This document shows, one piece after another, positions 1 through 8,979 of a stretch of 64,000 bases of DNA. The stretch's first letter is position 1, and the number at the start of each line of letters is the position of its first letter. Under the pieces are notes generated by a model, which did no database searches, was not told where the DNA came from, and saw only the letters and a list, made by a program, of their open reading frames with translations. The stretch is from assembly GCF_900142385.1 (NCBI RefSeq), contig NZ_FRAQ01000001.1, positions 62,001 through 126,000 on the forward strand, given 5' to 3'. A program made the position numbers and the translations under genes. This DNA comes from Marinobacter antarcticus. Its GTDB lineage: Bacteria > Pseudomonadota > Gammaproteobacteria > Pseudomonadales > Oleiphilaceae.

Positions 1-1
1 A

Positions 2-1948
2 GATCTTCTGGAACTGTTCAGAGAATACGAATTAAGGAGCTGGGTTGCAGAACTGGAGGCCAAAGCCTCTAAAACCGCTGAAGCCGGCGACAATCGGACT
101 GCAGAATCCGATGACAATAATGCGCTGGCTGCACAGGAAAAACATTACAGCGTAATCACCAGCCAGGAAGAACTCGATGAGTGGGTAACAAGACTCAAAA
201 AATCCGAGCTATTCGCTTTTGACACTGAAACCACAAGCCTGCGGTACATGAGCGCCGAGGTGGTGGGTGTGTCGTTCGCCATCAAGGCGGGCGAGGCGGC
301 TTACGTGCCCTTTGGCCACGATTATATGGGGGCTCCTGAGCAGCTCGATCGCGAGGAAGTACTGACCCAGCTCAAACCTCTGCTGGAAGACCCAAAGCAG
401 AAGAAAGTTGGCCAGAACCTTAAGTACGACAAGAACGTACTGGCCAACCACGACATCTGTCTGGAAGGCATCGCTGAAGACACCATGGTGGAATCTTACG
501 TGCTGAACTCGGTTTCATCCCGCCATGACATGGACACTCTGGCCCGAAATTATCTGGGCGAGGAAACCATTACCTTTGAGTCCATTGCCGGGAAAGGTGC
601 CAAGCAGCTCACTTTTAACCAGCTGGATCTGGAAATGGCGGGGCCCTATGCAGCAGAAGACGCTGACATAACCTTGCGCCTGCATCAGGTTCTACGACCG
701 CAACTGGCCAAGATCGGCAAACTACAGTCGGTTTATGAGGACATAGACTTGCCCCTGGTGCCAGTGCTGTCTCGCATGGAGCAGCGCGGCACGCTGATCA
801 GCGCCAGCACCCTGCGCCAGCATAGCCAGGAACTGGCGGAGCGGATGGCCGAACTGGAAAAAGAAGCCCACGCAGTGGCTGGCGAAAACTTTAACCTGGG
901 CTCACCCAAGCAATTGCAGGTCATTTTCTACGAGAAGATGGGCCTCCCGGTGATCAAGAAAACACCCAAAGGCGCGCCTTCTACAGCAGAGCCAGTATTG
1001 CAGGAGCTGGCCCACGAGCACGAACTGCCCAGACTGATTCTGGAACACCGCAGCCTGAGCAAGCTCAAGTCCACCTACACAGATACCCTGCCGGAGCTGA
1101 TCCACCACCGCACAGGGCGGGTGCATACCTCTTACCACCAGGCGGTCACAGCCACCGGACGTCTGTCCTCATCGGAGCCAAATCTGCAGAACATTCCTAT
1201 CCGCACCGAGCAGGGTCGGCGCATTCGCCAGGCCTTTATCGCCGAGAAAGGCTATAAACTTCTGGCGGCGGACTACTCGCAGATTGAATTGCGGATCATG
1301 GCCCACCTGTCTGGTGACAAAGGTCTGCTGACGGCCTTCGAAAATGGCGAAGACATTCATAAAGCAACAGCAGCAGAAGTCTTCGGTGTGGCGCGGGGCG
1401 ATGTAAACAGCGACCAGCGCCGCAGCGCCAAAGCCATCAACTTCGGCCTGATTTACGGCATGTCGGCGTTCGGACTGGCCCGCCAACTGGATGTGGGTCG
1501 CAAGATTGCCCAGCAATATATCGACCGCTATTTCGAGCGCTATCCGGGTGTTTTGCAATATATGGATAACATCCGAAAGCAGGCCCACAACGATGGCTAT
1601 GTTGAAACACTGTATGGCCGACGCCTGTATCTGCCTGAAATCAATGCGCGCAACAAACAGCTGCAGCAGGCCGCCGAGCGGACGGCTATCAATGCCCCCA
1701 TGCAGGGAACAGCCGCCGATATTATCAAGCTGGCCATGATTGAAGTAGAGCGCTGGCTGCTTGCGGAGCACCCTGAAACTGCCCGCATGACCATGCAGGT
1801 GCACGACGAACTGATTCTGGAGGTGAAGGCAGAAGCCGCTGACGAGATCCGCGAAGGGCTTATCAAACGCATGTCCGGCGCGGTGAAGTTAGCGGTGCCA
1901 CTGCTGGTAGAAGCTGGCGTGGGCGACAACTGGGACGAAGCCCACTAG
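2..1948 (+). CDS. polA: DNA polymerase I, C-terminal part (5' end outside window)
   Basis: The frame is open from base 2 and gives 648 residues, so about 270 N-terminal residues (the 5' nuclease domain of a roughly 920-residue family) lie upstream of the window. What remains is the 3'-5' exonuclease domain, opening with FDTETTSL (exo I acidic motif) near base 220, followed by the polymerase. Polymerase motif A (DYSQIELR, about 1267), motif B (RRSAKAINFGLIYG, about 1420) and motif C (VHDE, about 1800) are all present, so both activities look intact. PolA fills gaps left by Okazaki fragment processing and excision repair. An ATG at 248 lies inside the exonuclease domain and is not the start. 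No U-rich terminator was recognised in the 254 bp that follow. Confidence 0.97.
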   Translation, partial: DLLELFREYELRSWVAELEAKASKTAEAGDNRTAESDDNNALAAQEKHYSVITSQEELDEWVTRLKKSELFAFDTETTSLRYMSAEVVGVSFAIKAGEAAYVPFGHDYMGAPEQLDREEVLTQLKPLLEDPKQKKVGQNLKYDKNVLANHDICLEGIAEDTMVESYVLNSVSSRHDMDTLARNYLGEETITFESIAGKGAKQLTFNQLDLEMAGPYAAEDADITLRLHQVLRPQLAKIGKLQSVYEDIDLPLVPVLSRMEQRGTLISASTLRQHSQELAERMAELEKEAHAVAGENFNLGSPKQLQVIFYEKMGLPVIKKTPKGAPSTAEPVLQELAHEHELPRLILEHRSLSKLKSTYTDTLPELIHHRTGRVHTSYHQAVTATGRLSSSEPNLQNIPIRTEQGRRIRQAFIAEKGYKLLAADYSQIELRIMAHLSGDKGLLTAFENGEDIHKATAAEVFGVARGDVNSDQRRSAKAINFGLIYGMSAFGLARQLDVGRKIAQQYIDRYFERYPGVLQYMDNIRKQAHNDGYVETLYGRRLYLPEINARNKQLQQAAERTAINAPMQGTAADIIKLAMIEVERWLLAEHPETARMTMQVHDELILEVKAEAADEIREGLIKRMSGAVKLAVPLLVEAGVGDNWDEAH

Positions 1949-2202
1949 GGAGTTAATAAAAACAGCTTTCAATGGTTCCCCCGGGCGCGGGGGCAGCCAC
2001 GACAGAAAACCCAGCACGCACTGAAACCGTGCGTCTTTACATCGCAAAACGGTGCAGGCGCCTGCCCTTCCCCACTCAATTCCCACCCTGACCTCACATT
2101 CCGGAACGGCACGAAATTCGCATCCCCTTTTATGTCGATCGTCACCTGCTCACCACCGTACCGGTGACGCCCATGTTGTGACACCCATAACGGTACCGGA
2201 AA

Positions 2203-2568
2203 ATGACATCTCTAACCTCTGAGCGCAGCTGGCTAATGGACCGCAACCTTCTGAAGCTTGTTTACCAGTGCCGCCGGCTGATTAGCGCCGAATTTGGAGT
2301 ACGATTGCACCTGACGGAAGAGCATCTGGAGCAGCAGCTGGCAGACTATGCCGGTAAAAGCCGCTCCCGGCAGTTAGTCGATACCTGGGAATGCCTGCTT
2401 GCCCAGGTTCCGGAACTGGGAATGAAAACGGAGAAGCACTCCAGGAAAATGTATCGGGGGCAGGAGATTATCGATGACACACCCACAGCCAGGATAGCGG
2501 AAGCAAGTCAGGAAGAGGGCCTGCCGCGGAAGAAAAAAATCATCTACCGCGGACAGGTAGTAGGTTAA
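2203..2568 (+). CDS. Small hypothetical protein with two YRGQ motifs
   Basis: I do not recognise this 121-residue protein. The N-terminal half (about 12-75) is helical and charged, with a DRNLLKLVYQCRRLI stretch. The C-terminal tail is basic and carries the repeated short motif MYRGQ (about residue 84) and IYRGQ (about residue 114), about 30 residues apart. There is no signal peptide or membrane segment. Neither the ATG at 2203 nor the in-frame ATG at 2236 (which gives MDRNLLK) has a convincing Shine-Dalgarno, so the start is uncertain. It follows polA by 254 bp and converges on the FadL-type gene 34 bp downstream. Codon use looks like that of its neighbours. Confidence 0.7.
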   Translation: MTSLTSERSWLMDRNLLKLVYQCRRLISAEFGVRLHLTEEHLEQQLADYAGKSRSRQLVDTWECLLAQVPELGMKTEKHSRKMYRGQEIIDDTPTARIAEASQEEGLPRKKKIIYRGQVVG

Positions 2569-2601
2569 ACCAGTCTGCCGTTATTTCTTTGAAATCAGAC
2601 G

Positions 2602-4044
2602 TTAAAAGGCTTTGCTGATTTGGATGGCCGCACTCCAGGCCTCAAGATCGTACTCGCCCTCATAGAACGAGTTCGTGTCCGCAGGGCTAGGGATAGTGCC
2701 ACCCGGAGTCAGGACGTAAGATTTGTCTGACACTGTTGGGTCGTCGGTGAACAGCAGGGTGCCTACCGCAGCATCTACTGTCCAGCCGCTCTGAGCCGGC
2801 TTCCACTGGGCGCCCAACGTCAGCCAGTGACGATCACTGGAGGGAATTCGAGCGGTGACGTATTGATCAACTGGCGATTCATCCCAGGCATACCCGGCCT
2901 TGAAAGCCCACTCAGGCGTTGCCTGCCAAATACCACCCACGTTGAGTTGCCAAGTGTTTTCCCACTCTTCGGGAATATGTGTCAGCTGGTTAGGCATACC
3001 GCCCGGGCTCTGAGCCGTCAGAGGCTTGCTGGAATCGCGCCCGTAAATATCCAGAGACTCGAACCGGCTCCATCTGGAGTAGGTAGCACCGGCCAGAACC
3101 GTAATCTCATCGGTCAGACTGTGTCTGATACCGGCCGTGATGCTCTCGGGGATAGCCAGTGGGACTCTGGCCGGCTCAGTCGAGTCAATCGCGACAGCAA
3201 CTCCTGGCCCCGGAGGAGTGGGGGTACCTGCGGGAGTAGCCACGGCTAAATTGGTAAACTTGGCATCACCCTTGAGCTCAAGCTCTGTACCCGTCTGAGC
3301 CTTCAGTCCAATCTGAGTTCTGTCATTCAGCTCATACAGAAAGCCCACCTGAAAGGTCACGGCAACATCATCACCTTCAATGTCGGCGTAGCCCTGCGCT
3401 GGAGTACCGGGAACAACCCCACCTGGCGCCTGGGCAATAGTGCCTGAGTTATCGATAAACTTCGTAAGTTTGCCTTCGACGTACATTACGTTAAGGCCCA
3501 AGCCCATAGACAAGCCTTGGCCGTTATTAACGGAAATAGCTGGTGTGAAGGAAAGCGCTGTCAACTCGGTCTTGTCCGCGAAGAAACGACCAACGAAATC
3601 ATCCTCGTAGTCTGCGGCAAGGCCGTAGGGTGCGTGGATGCCAAAACCCACATCAATTGAATCATTGATTTCATGAGTCAGATAGACGTTTGGCAAAACG
3701 GCCGGATCCGCAATATCGCCGCCAAGAGAACCCTGAACCTCACTCTGGGGTGCAATGGAGGGAAGCTGATTGTTTGCTCTGGCTCCTTCTTTTGCCTCGG
3801 CATCAATATCCAGAATCGCAGCACCAAAAGATATATTCGTACCTTTTAACTGGCTCATGCCCGCCGGGTTAAAAAATACCGTGGTAGCATTCTCCGGGTT
3901 TGCAGCGGCACCGGCGTTAGCAACACCCATTGCGCTAGCACTCTGTTCGTTCAGGGAAAAACCACCAGCAAGAACGCTGGTGGGAGCAGCTACTGCGGCC
4001 AGCGTCGCCAGCCGAACAGCACGGGTTAGCAGTGTGGATCTCAT
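2602..4044 (-). CDS. FadL/OmpP1/TodX-family outer-membrane transporter
   Basis: A 480-residue precursor with a signal peptide ending at VLAGG (about residue 26). The mature N-terminus, GGFSLNEQSASAMG, is the typical FadL start, which forms the N-terminal hatch. The conserved FFNPAGMS motif follows at about residues 57-64. The protein ends in Phe, as expected of a beta-barrel recognised by the BAM complex. Family members pass long-chain fatty acids or hydrophobic aromatic and alkane compounds across the outer membrane, and the exact substrate cannot be told from sequence. The gene stands alone on the minus strand, converging with the small gene at 2203. A link to fatty-acid degradation (compare the acyl-CoA dehydrogenase at 26.6 kb) is only inference. 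Confidence 0.93.
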   Translation of the reverse strand: MRSTLLTRAVRLATLAAVAAPTSVLAGGFSLNEQSASAMGVANAGAAANPENATTVFFNPAGMSQLKGTNISFGAAILDIDAEAKEGARANNQLPSIAPQSEVQGSLGGDIADPAVLPNVYLTHEINDSIDVGFGIHAPYGLAADYEDDFVGRFFADKTELTALSFTPAISVNNGQGLSMGLGLNVMYVEGKLTKFIDNSGTIAQAPGGVVPGTPAQGYADIEGDDVAVTFQVGFLYELNDRTQIGLKAQTGTELELKGDAKFTNLAVATPAGTPTPPGPGVAVAIDSTEPARVPLAIPESITAGIRHSLTDEITVLAGATYSRWSRFESLDIYGRDSSKPLTAQSPGGMPNQLTHIPEEWENTWQLNVGGIWQATPEWAFKAGYAWDESPVDQYVTARIPSSDRHWLTLGAQWKPAQSGWTVDAAVGTLLFTDDPTVSDKSYVLTPGGTIPSPADTNSFYEGEYDLEAWSAAIQISKAF

Positions 4045-4166
4045 AACAGCGGTATCTCCTTTGTAGTTTGGGGCGGAGTATACGCAGCCGTGTCCAATGG
4101 TCTCAAATGCTAAAACTACTGATTTGAAAAACTAACTGCTTCCGACTTTCGTCGGCATCAGGGTTA

Positions 4167-5288
4167 TCAGTTATCCTGAATAGTCAGCTTATCAACAGAG
4201 GATGACAACTGGTCTGCCCCCTGGGCATCCGTACCCAGTTTTATCATCAGGCGCAGGTCGTTAGCCGAGTCGGCGTGAGCCAGCGCATCTTCGTAAGTAA
4301 TAGAGCCTTCAGCATAAAGCTGATACAAAGCCTGATCGAAGGTCCGCATGCCGGATTCGTTGGACTTGGCCATCAACCCCTTGAGTTTATGCACCTCACC
4401 CTTGCGAATCAGGTCTGCTACCAGCGGTGTATTGATCAGAACTTCAATAACGGCCTTGCGGCCTTTTCCGTCCGGTGTCGGGATCAGTTGCTGAGCCACA
4501 ATTGCCCTGAGGTTAAGAGACAAGTCCATCCAGATCTGGTTGTGCTGCTCCGGCGGGAAAAACTGGATAATTCGGTCAAGCGCCTGGTTGGCGTTGTTAG
4601 CGTGCAGTGTTGCCAGGCAAAGGTGACCTGTCTCGGCAAACTGAACAGAGTATTCCATGGTCTGGCGGGTGCGCACCTCACCAATGAGAATAACGTCCGG
4701 TGCCTGTCTGAGCGTGTTTTTCAGCGCAACTTCGAAGCTCTCGGTATCGATCCCGACTTCCCGTTGCGTCACGATACAGCCCTGGTGCTGATGTACGAAT
4801 TCGATAGGGTCTTCGATGGAAATAATATGTCCCCGGCTATTCCGGTTACGGTGCCCTAGCATGGCGGCCAGCGACGTCGATTTACCGGTACCCGTCGCCC
4901 CGACAAACATGATCAGGCCACGTTTGGTCATGGCCAGCTCTTTAATTATTTCCGGCAGCGACAGATCGTCGATCTGAGGAATTTTCACTTCAATCCGGCG
5001 CAGTACCATGCCGCACAAGTTGCGCTGGAAGAACGCACTCACCCGGAAGCGTCCAATGCCACGGGCGCTGATGGCAAAGTTACACTCATGAGTTTCCTCA
5101 AACTCGGCTCTCTGCTTGTCGCTCATCGAGCCGTACACAAACTCCCTGGTCTGCTCCGGCGTTAACGCATTTTTGGTGACCGGCAGCACTTTACCGTTCA
5201 CTTTCATGCTGGGTGGAACACCGGCCGTGATAAAGAGGTCTGAGCCTCCTTTTTCTACCATCAGGCGAAGCAGCTTTTCGAATTCCAT
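4167..5288 (-). CDS. pilU: Type IV pilus retraction ATPase PilU
   Basis: This 373-residue secretion-type ATPase is the PilT paralogue that helps depolymerise type IV pili during twitching. It acts at the cytoplasmic face of the pilus motor with PilT. The N-terminus (MEFEKLLRLMVEKGGSDLF) matches PilU. Walker A is GATGTGKST (about residues 130-138), the Walker B region is VILIGEV, and the His box lies in CLATLHANNA. The C-terminal tail beyond residue 340 is acidic and longer than in PilT. It lies 50 bp downstream of pilT on the same strand, the pilT-pilU order known in Pseudomonas, and is probably co-transcribed with it. Confidence 0.95.
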   Translation of the reverse strand: MEFEKLLRLMVEKGGSDLFITAGVPPSMKVNGKVLPVTKNALTPEQTREFVYGSMSDKQRAEFEETHECNFAISARGIGRFRVSAFFQRNLCGMVLRRIEVKIPQIDDLSLPEIIKELAMTKRGLIMFVGATGTGKSTSLAAMLGHRNRNSRGHIISIEDPIEFVHQHQGCIVTQREVGIDTESFEVALKNTLRQAPDVILIGEVRTRQTMEYSVQFAETGHLCLATLHANNANQALDRIIQFFPPEQHNQIWMDLSLNLRAIVAQQLIPTPDGKGRKAVIEVLINTPLVADLIRKGEVHKLKGLMAKSNESGMRTFDQALYQLYAEGSITYEDALAHADSANDLRLMIKLGTDAQGADQLSSSVDKLTIQDN

Positions 5289-5338
5289 TTTGATTACCTA
5301 TATTCTTTTTATATGACTATCAGCCAAAACGCCGGGGA

Positions 5339-6373
5339 TCAGAAATTATCAGGCATTTTCGCCTTGGCCCGCGCCGCCTCGCGGGAAATCAGCCCCTTCT
5401 GCAGCAAACGCTCAAGACACTGATCCAGCGTCTGCATGCCCAACGAAGCGCCGGTCTGAATCGATGAGTACATCTGGGCAATTTTGTCTTCGCGAATCAG
5501 GTTACGGATAGCGGCCGTACCTATCATGATTTCGTGAGCGGCTATCCGTCCACCGCCCATTTTCTTCATCAGCGTTTGGGAAACAACAGCCTGCAGCGAC
5601 TCGGAAAGCATGGAACGCACCATGGATTTTTCTTCCGCCGGGAACACGTCTACTACCCGGTCAATGGTTTTCGCAGCCGACGTGGTGTGCAGAGTGCCAA
5701 ACACCAGGTGGCCGGTTTCCGCCGCGGTGAGCGCCAGACGGATAGTTTCCAAGTCTCGCAGCTCACCTACCAGAATAATATCGGGGTCTTCCCGCAATGC
5801 GGAGCGCAGGGCTTCGTTAAAACCCAGAGTATCTCGATGCACTTCCCGCTGGTTGATCAGGCACTTCTTGGAGTCGTGCACAAATTCGATCGGGTCTTCT
5901 ATGGTGAGAACGTGCTCGTAGCGGGTATCGTTGATGTAATCAATCATCGCCGCCAACGTGGTGGACTTACCGGAACCAGTCGGCCCGGTTACCAGTACCA
6001 ACCCACGGGGCACAGAAGAAACATCCTTGAACACCTGGCCCATGCCGAGGTCTTCCATTGTCAGTACTTTCGAGGGGATGGTACGGAAAACGGCACCAGC
6101 CCCGCGATTCTGGTTAAAGGCGTTAACACGGAAGCGCGCGACACCCGGCACTTCAAAGGAAAAGTCGGTTTCCAGAAATTCCTCGTAGTCCTTGCGCTGC
6201 TTGTCGTTCATGATGTCGTAGATCAGCCCGTGAACTTCTTTGTGCTCCAGGGGCGGAAGATTGATGCGGCGAACATCACCGTCAACACGAATCATAGGGG
6301 GCAGGCCGGCAGAAAGGTGCAGGTCAGACGCACCCTGTTTTGCCGAGAAGGCAAGCAGTTCAGTAATATCCAT
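5339..6373 (-). CDS. pilT: Type IV pilus retraction ATPase PilT
   Basis: A 344-residue hexameric ATPase that powers pilus retraction. It has the PilT N-terminal PAS-like domain (MDITELLAF...SDLHLS), Walker A GPTGSGKST (about residues 129-137), Walker B IILVGELRD, His box FGTLHTTSA, and the family-specific AIRNLIRE motif near residue 287, which is needed for retraction in characterised PilT proteins. The length matches Pseudomonas PilT (344). It is divergent from yggS with 138 bp between the start codons, so promoters for both probably lie at 6374-6511. Confidence 0.97.
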   Translation of the reverse strand: MDITELLAFSAKQGASDLHLSAGLPPMIRVDGDVRRINLPPLEHKEVHGLIYDIMNDKQRKDYEEFLETDFSFEVPGVARFRVNAFNQNRGAGAVFRTIPSKVLTMEDLGMGQVFKDVSSVPRGLVLVTGPTGSGKSTTLAAMIDYINDTRYEHVLTIEDPIEFVHDSKKCLINQREVHRDTLGFNEALRSALREDPDIILVGELRDLETIRLALTAAETGHLVFGTLHTTSAAKTIDRVVDVFPAEEKSMVRSMLSESLQAVVSQTLMKKMGGGRIAAHEIMIGTAAIRNLIREDKIAQMYSSIQTGASLGMQTLDQCLERLLQKGLISREAARAKAKMPDNF

Positions 6374-6511
6374 AGAAGTCCTCGGAAGGCTTTTCTTTTA
6401 CACAGGTAACGTCTATCTGGCACAACCCGGCTCTGATCACTTGGCATTTCAGTGACCTGCGAGTAACGTATCGCCAAGGAACAGGCTGACTAAACGCGAC
6501 TATTTGATAAT

Positions 6512-7216
6512 ATGAGCAGCATAGCAGACAACCTCGGGAGCGTAACCCGACGCATACAAAAAGCAACATTGCAGGCGGGCCGGGAGCCCGATTCTGTGAA
6601 GCTGTTGGCGGTGAGCAAAACGCGCTCGCCGGAAGAGCTGCGAGAAGCTGTGACTGCCGGCCAACGGGCATTCGGGGAAAACTACCTTCAGGAAGCCCTG
6701 GACAAGATTGCAGCACTGGACGATCTGACCGACATCGACTGGCATTTTATCGGCCCGATACAGTCCAATAAAACACGGCAGATCGCTTCGGCTTTTTCCT
6801 GGGTGCACAGTGTGGACCGCCTGAAAGTTGCCCGCCGCCTCAGCGAGCAACGAGAATCCGGCTTGCCACCCTTGAACATTTGCCTGCAGGTCAATATCAA
6901 CAATGAACAGAGCAAGTCCGGGTGCCAGCCTGAAGATCTGCCCGAACTGGTCTCGGAAATAAGCCAGCTGCCGGGACTCACTCTGCGGGGGCTTATGGCG
7001 ATCCCAGATCCGGAGCAGGCAGAGTCCGCGCTGAGAGCAAGTTTTCGCAAGCTGACCAACACCTTGAAAGAGCTGAGGCAGAAATACCCCGAGGCCGGGC
7101 CACTGGACACCTTATCCATGGGCATGTCTGGTGATCTCGAAATGGCGATTGCAGAAGGTGCCACCTGGGTCCGTATCGGCACGGCTGTTTTTGGCGAACG
7201 GCCATCTAAGAGCTGA
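6512..7216 (+). CDS. yggS: YggS family pyridoxal phosphate homeostasis protein
   Basis: A 234-residue member of the YggS/PROSC/YBL036C family, which binds PLP without known catalysis and balances B6 vitamers and amino-acid pools. The PLP-lysine segment is LLAVSKTRSPEELR (about residues 32-45). The FGENYLQEA, WHFIGPIQSNKTR and GLMAIP segments and the C-terminal LSMGMSGDLEMAI stretch are the family hallmarks. The start is ATG at 6512. It is followed by proC after 62 bp, the order found widely in bacteria. Confidence 0.95.
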   Translation: MSSIADNLGSVTRRIQKATLQAGREPDSVKLLAVSKTRSPEELREAVTAGQRAFGENYLQEALDKIAALDDLTDIDWHFIGPIQSNKTRQIASAFSWVHSVDRLKVARRLSEQRESGLPPLNICLQVNINNEQSKSGCQPEDLPELVSEISQLPGLTLRGLMAIPDPEQAESALRASFRKLTNTLKELRQKYPEAGPLDTLSMGMSGDLEMAIAEGATWVRIGTAVFGERPSKS

Positions 7217-7278
7217 ATTGACCGGTTCCTGCTATTATCGGAGCCGGATGTCTAACCGAATAACCGTTGGAGCAAACC

Positions 7279-8112
7279 TTGAGCAAATCACCAACCATTT
7301 CGTTTATCGGTGCCGGCAACATGGCCAGCGCCATTATTGGCGGCATGCTGGATAGCGGATTCAAAGCTAGCAACATATGGGCAAGCGCGCCGGACGACGG
7401 CCACCTGCAATCCATTCGCAAACGTTTTGGGATAAGCGTGACAACAGACAACCGTTACTGTGCACAGCAGGCAGATATGGTTGTGCTCGCGGTGAAGCCC
7501 CAGGCAATGGCGGACGTTTGTCATGACATAGCCCCCATCGCCCAGAATACCCGCCCGCTAATGGTGTCTATTGCAGCAGGCCTGGGCGCGGATACACTTG
7601 ATGAGTGGCTTGGTGGCGGCCTGCCGGTTGTGCGGGTCATGCCCAACACACCGTCTCTGGTAGGCAAAGGTGCAGCCGGGCTTTTTGCCAACGAAAGCGT
7701 CAGCAGTGCCCAGAAAGAGATGGTGCAATCGGTTTTTGAAGGCATTGGTATCGCAGTGTGGGTTGAGGACGAAGCCCTGCTTCATGGCGTGACGGCCCTT
7801 TCGGGCAGCGGCCCCGCCTATTTCTTCCTGATGCTGGAGGCGCTTGAGGCGGCTGCAACCGAAGCAGGCGTAAACCCGGAAACTGCCCGGCAACTTGCCA
7901 TACAGACCATGGCAGGCGCCGCTGAAATGGCAGCCAAAAGCGAGCATGACCCGGCCCAGCTGAAGAAAAACGTGATGTCTCCGGGTGGCACAACTGAACA
8001 GGCGGTTAATACCTTCGAAGAAGGCGGCCTGCGCGACCTGGTAAAGAAAGCGTATAGCGCTGCTTACAAGCGTTCGGAAGAAATGGCCAAAGAACTGGCA
8101 GGCAAAGAGTAA
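7279..8112 (+). CDS. proC: Pyrroline-5-carboxylate reductase
   Basis: Performs the last step of proline synthesis, NAD(P)H-dependent reduction of pyrroline-5-carboxylate. The N-terminal Rossmann motif is ISFIGAGNMASAIIGG, and the C-terminal signature runs through SGSGPAYFFLMLEAL to MAGAAEM. The frame opens at a TTG at 7267, but the TTG at 7279 is preferred because GGAG at 7269-7272 lies 6 bases before it; this gives 277 residues starting MSKSPTISF. There is no ATG near the N-terminus, so a TTG start is required. It is flanked by yggS and yggT in the usual order. Confidence 0.95.
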   Translation: MSKSPTISFIGAGNMASAIIGGMLDSGFKASNIWASAPDDGHLQSIRKRFGISVTTDNRYCAQQADMVVLAVKPQAMADVCHDIAPIAQNTRPLMVSIAAGLGADTLDEWLGGGLPVVRVMPNTPSLVGKGAAGLFANESVSSAQKEMVQSVFEGIGIAVWVEDEALLHGVTALSGSGPAYFFLMLEALEAAATEAGVNPETARQLAIQTMAGAAEMAAKSEHDPAQLKKNVMSPGGTTEQAVNTFEEGGLRDLVKKAYSAAYKRSEEMAKELAGKE

Positions 8113-8142
8113 AACAGTCACTGACAACGGAGAAACGGCTAC

Positions 8143-8727
8143 ATGCTGGCAGACATCCTGATTACGATCCTGCTGATCGCGTCCACTTTTTACATGACGA
8201 TTATACTGCTGCGCTTTTTGCTGCAATTGGCACGGGCCGACTTCTATAACCCGATTTGCCAGTTTGCTGTAAAGGCCACCAACCCCTTGCTTAGACCTCT
8301 GCGCCGGGTTATTCCTGGCTGGGGCGGAATTGATGGTGCCGCCCTGGTTCTTGCCATTATCATTCAGGCGATCACCTTCTTTCTGATCCTTGTTGCCCTG
8401 AATGGCGGCATTCCTTCATTCAATCCGCTCACCCTGCTGGTCTGGGCCGTTCTGAATGTCCTGGACCTGATCGTCAAAATTTACTTCTGGTCAGTTATCG
8501 CTGTCGTCGTCGTCAGCTGGATCGCCCCCGGCAGCGGACACCCTGCTATTCAGCTGGTTGCGCAGATCACGGAACCTGTTATGCGCCCTGTACGCAAACT
8601 GATGCCGTCCATGGGCGGGCTGGATCTGTCACCCATTATCGTTTTCCTTATCCTGAACGTCCTTTCTGTTGTTATTGAACACATGAAAGTCGCAGCCGGT
8701 CTTGGATCCATTGGTCTCGGACTGTAA
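8143..8727 (+). CDS. yggT: YggT family integral membrane protein
   Basis: A 194-residue protein with two tandem YggT repeats, each made of hydrophobic segments separated by an N-P-x-x-x-P-x-R motif (NPLLRPLRRVIP at about residues 47-58; EPVMRPVRKLMP at about residues 144-155). About four membrane segments are expected. Family members have been linked to osmotic or ion stress and to cell-division and envelope functions, but the molecular role is not settled. It sits 30 bp after proC, probably in the same transcript, and is followed by a rho-independent terminator. Confidence 0.92.
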   Translation: MLADILITILLIASTFYMTIILLRFLLQLARADFYNPICQFAVKATNPLLRPLRRVIPGWGGIDGAALVLAIIIQAITFFLILVALNGGIPSFNPLTLLVWAVLNVLDLIVKIYFWSVIAVVVVSWIAPGSGHPAIQLVAQITEPVMRPVRKLMPSMGGLDLSPIIVFLILNVLSVVIEHMKVAAGLGSIGLGL

Positions 8728-8781
8728 ACCAGGTCTCAAATAAACAATCTGTAACAGTTTTCCACAAAAAGCCTGACCTGT

Positions 8782-8820
8782 AAGCCGCAAGTTCACTCCG
8801 TTGATTTTGCGGCTTTTTTT
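8782..8820 (+). terminator. Rho-independent terminator after yggT
   Basis: A perfect 9-bp stem (AAGCCGCAA at 8782-8790 and TTGCGGCTT at 8807-8815) closes a 16-base loop and runs into an unbroken T tract ending at 8820. It closes the yggS-proC-yggT transcript and separates it from the dynamin-like gene. Confidence 0.85.
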
Positions 8821-8979
8821 ATGCCGGTCATGTCAATAATTGCCACACACCCGCAAACACCAAGCCGCAAAAACTCCGGGAACAAGCTAGTATTAACCGT
8901 AATTAATTAACCCGTACGTCAAGTAGATCCCAGCGAATCTGCCCGGGGAATGCCGGAAGTCGTGTACAAGGAAAATCCA

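Noticed and set aside
1969..2184. Minus-strand 71-codon frame in the gap after polA
   Set aside because: No ribosome site upstream of its ATG, rich in Cys/Arg/Gly from GC-rich sequence, and no flanking promoter or terminator. A Spot 42/ErsA-like RNA was also looked for after polA, but no clear promoter and terminator pair was seen.
4142..4155. CCGAC-TTTC-GTCGG hairpin downstream of pilU
   Set aside because: Short stem and the nearest T tract (minus strand) is nine bases away; only weak support as a terminator.
7206..7451. Many long antisense frames across proC, metX, hemC and polA
   Set aside because: They run opposite to strongly conserved proteins, carry no ribosome sites and look like shadow frames of GC-rich coding sequence.
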